Shown here: one piece after another, positions 43,052 to 43,165 of the stretch | Layout: each line of letters starts with the position of its first letter | How positions within the stretch are numbered: the stretch's first letter is position 1 | From: an uncultured Lachnospiraceae bacterium | GTDB taxonomy: Bacteria > Bacillota > Clostridia > Lachnospirales > Lachnospiraceae | Assembly: GCA_948470755.1 (NCBI GenBank) | Contig: CAOKPU010000019.1 | Span: 1 to 43,165, forward strand | Direction: 5' to 3' | DNA length: 43,165 bases | Notes under the pieces: model-generated | Told to the model about the DNA's origin: nothing | What the model saw: only the letters and a program-made list of their open reading frames with translations | Databases searched by the model: none | Program-made: the position numbers and the translations under genes

Positions 43052-43083
43052 ATCCCAGACAAGCTTGCTTGTCTGGGGATTTT
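43052..43083 (+). terminator. Terminator-like hairpin after the lipoprotein gene
   Basis: CCCAGACAAG-cttg-CTTGTCTGGG is a perfect 10-bp stem followed by GATTTTGC. A second small hairpin, GATTCCGC-gca-GCGGAATC, lies just beyond it. The T-run is short but the stem is strong. Confidence 0.55.
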
Positions 43084-43111
43084 GCGATTCCGCGCAGCGG
43101 AATCATAGGGG

Positions 43112-43163
43112 TAGCGTGAGAAGAACTTCTAATCACTCGCAGCAGAGGCTGCTTCGCGAAGAA
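43112..43163. repeat. Terminal copy of the dispersed hairpin repeat (right end)
   Basis: It is an exact reverse complement of positions 1-52. The preceding 40 nt hold unrelated small hairpins. The last two bases (43164-43165) extend beyond the part matched at the left end. Confidence 0.9.
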
Positions 43164-43165
43164 GT

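Noticed and set aside
1-43165. Circular element or composite transposon with terminal inverted repeats
   Set aside because: Ends are inverted, not direct, repeats, so they do not close a circle. No transposase or integrase is present, and the repeat also occurs internally at 42961.
1-43165. tRNA or rRNA genes
   Set aside because: No cloverleaf with a GGTTCGAATCC-type arm and no rRNA segment was recognised in the gaps; a covariance search was not possible.

Overview
The window reads as a stretch of an anaerobic, low-to-mid GC Bacillota chromosome, most likely a gut-type Lachnospiraceae relative. The grounds are anaerobic-route cobalamin genes with CbiK, strong AGGAGG-type ribosome sites, TTGACA/TATAAT promoters, lipoproteins anchored to a single membrane, an LCP-family ligase and a CspC-like S8 protease. 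No tRNA, rRNA, phage gene or transposase was seen. Nearly everything up to 39.7 kb is transcribed from the minus strand. The exception is a two-gene plus-strand island at 15.3-16.7 kb. The last 3 kb is plus strand.

Region 1 (about 1-11.4 kb) is corrinoid metabolism. Reading right to left it starts with cobO and a small B12-dependent methionine-synthase-activation-like protein. A strong promoter and a cobalamin riboswitch with its own terminator follow. The next operon is a lipoprotein CbiK, a two-repeat lipoprotein, a substrate-binding lipoprotein, a FecCD permease, an ABC ATPase, cobQ, cobT, cobU and cobS. The transporter and surface proteins would bring in a metal or corrinoid, and CobQ/T/U/S would finish the nucleotide loop.

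Region 2 (11.7-18.4 kb) concerns protein quality control and regulation. An S8 subtilase lies downstream of an unusual clpX with an acidic N-terminal tail. A divergent TetR gene has an operator palindrome abutting its -10 box and is followed by a seven-helix membrane protein. A membrane-anchored HtrA protease is convergent to that pair.

Region 3 (18.5-39.7 kb) is a cell-wall rhamnan-type polysaccharide locus. It holds rfbB, rfbA and rfbC for dTDP-rhamnose (rfbD is not in the window), phosphoglucomutase, a WbaP/EpsE-type initiating phosphotransferase and five GT2 glycosyltransferases, three of them large two-domain paralogs. It also holds a Wzm/Wzt ABC exporter whose Wzt carries a C-terminal cap domain, a methyltransferase fused to a kinase-like domain, a GH25 lysozyme-like protein and an LCP protein that could attach the product to peptidoglycan. 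The MTase-kinase plus Wzm/Wzt-cap set has the parts of a WbdD-type chain-terminating, ABC-dependent export system, here in an apparently Gram-positive cell. This is the most interesting system in the window.

Region 4 (40.2-43.0 kb) holds a small zinc-ribbon protein, an SGNH-like membrane-anchored protein and a lipoprotein with Asp-rich EF-hand-like loops.

Three families of dispersed palindromic repeats are scattered through the intergenic regions: a 101-bp multi-hairpin element (9.4 and 21.0 kb), a 221-nt nested palindrome (18.5 kb) with a half copy at 38.56 kb, and a 50-65 nt hairpin family at both ends of the window plus 42.96 kb. Both window ends falling in the same repeat suggests that the window is a whole assembly contig broken at repeats.
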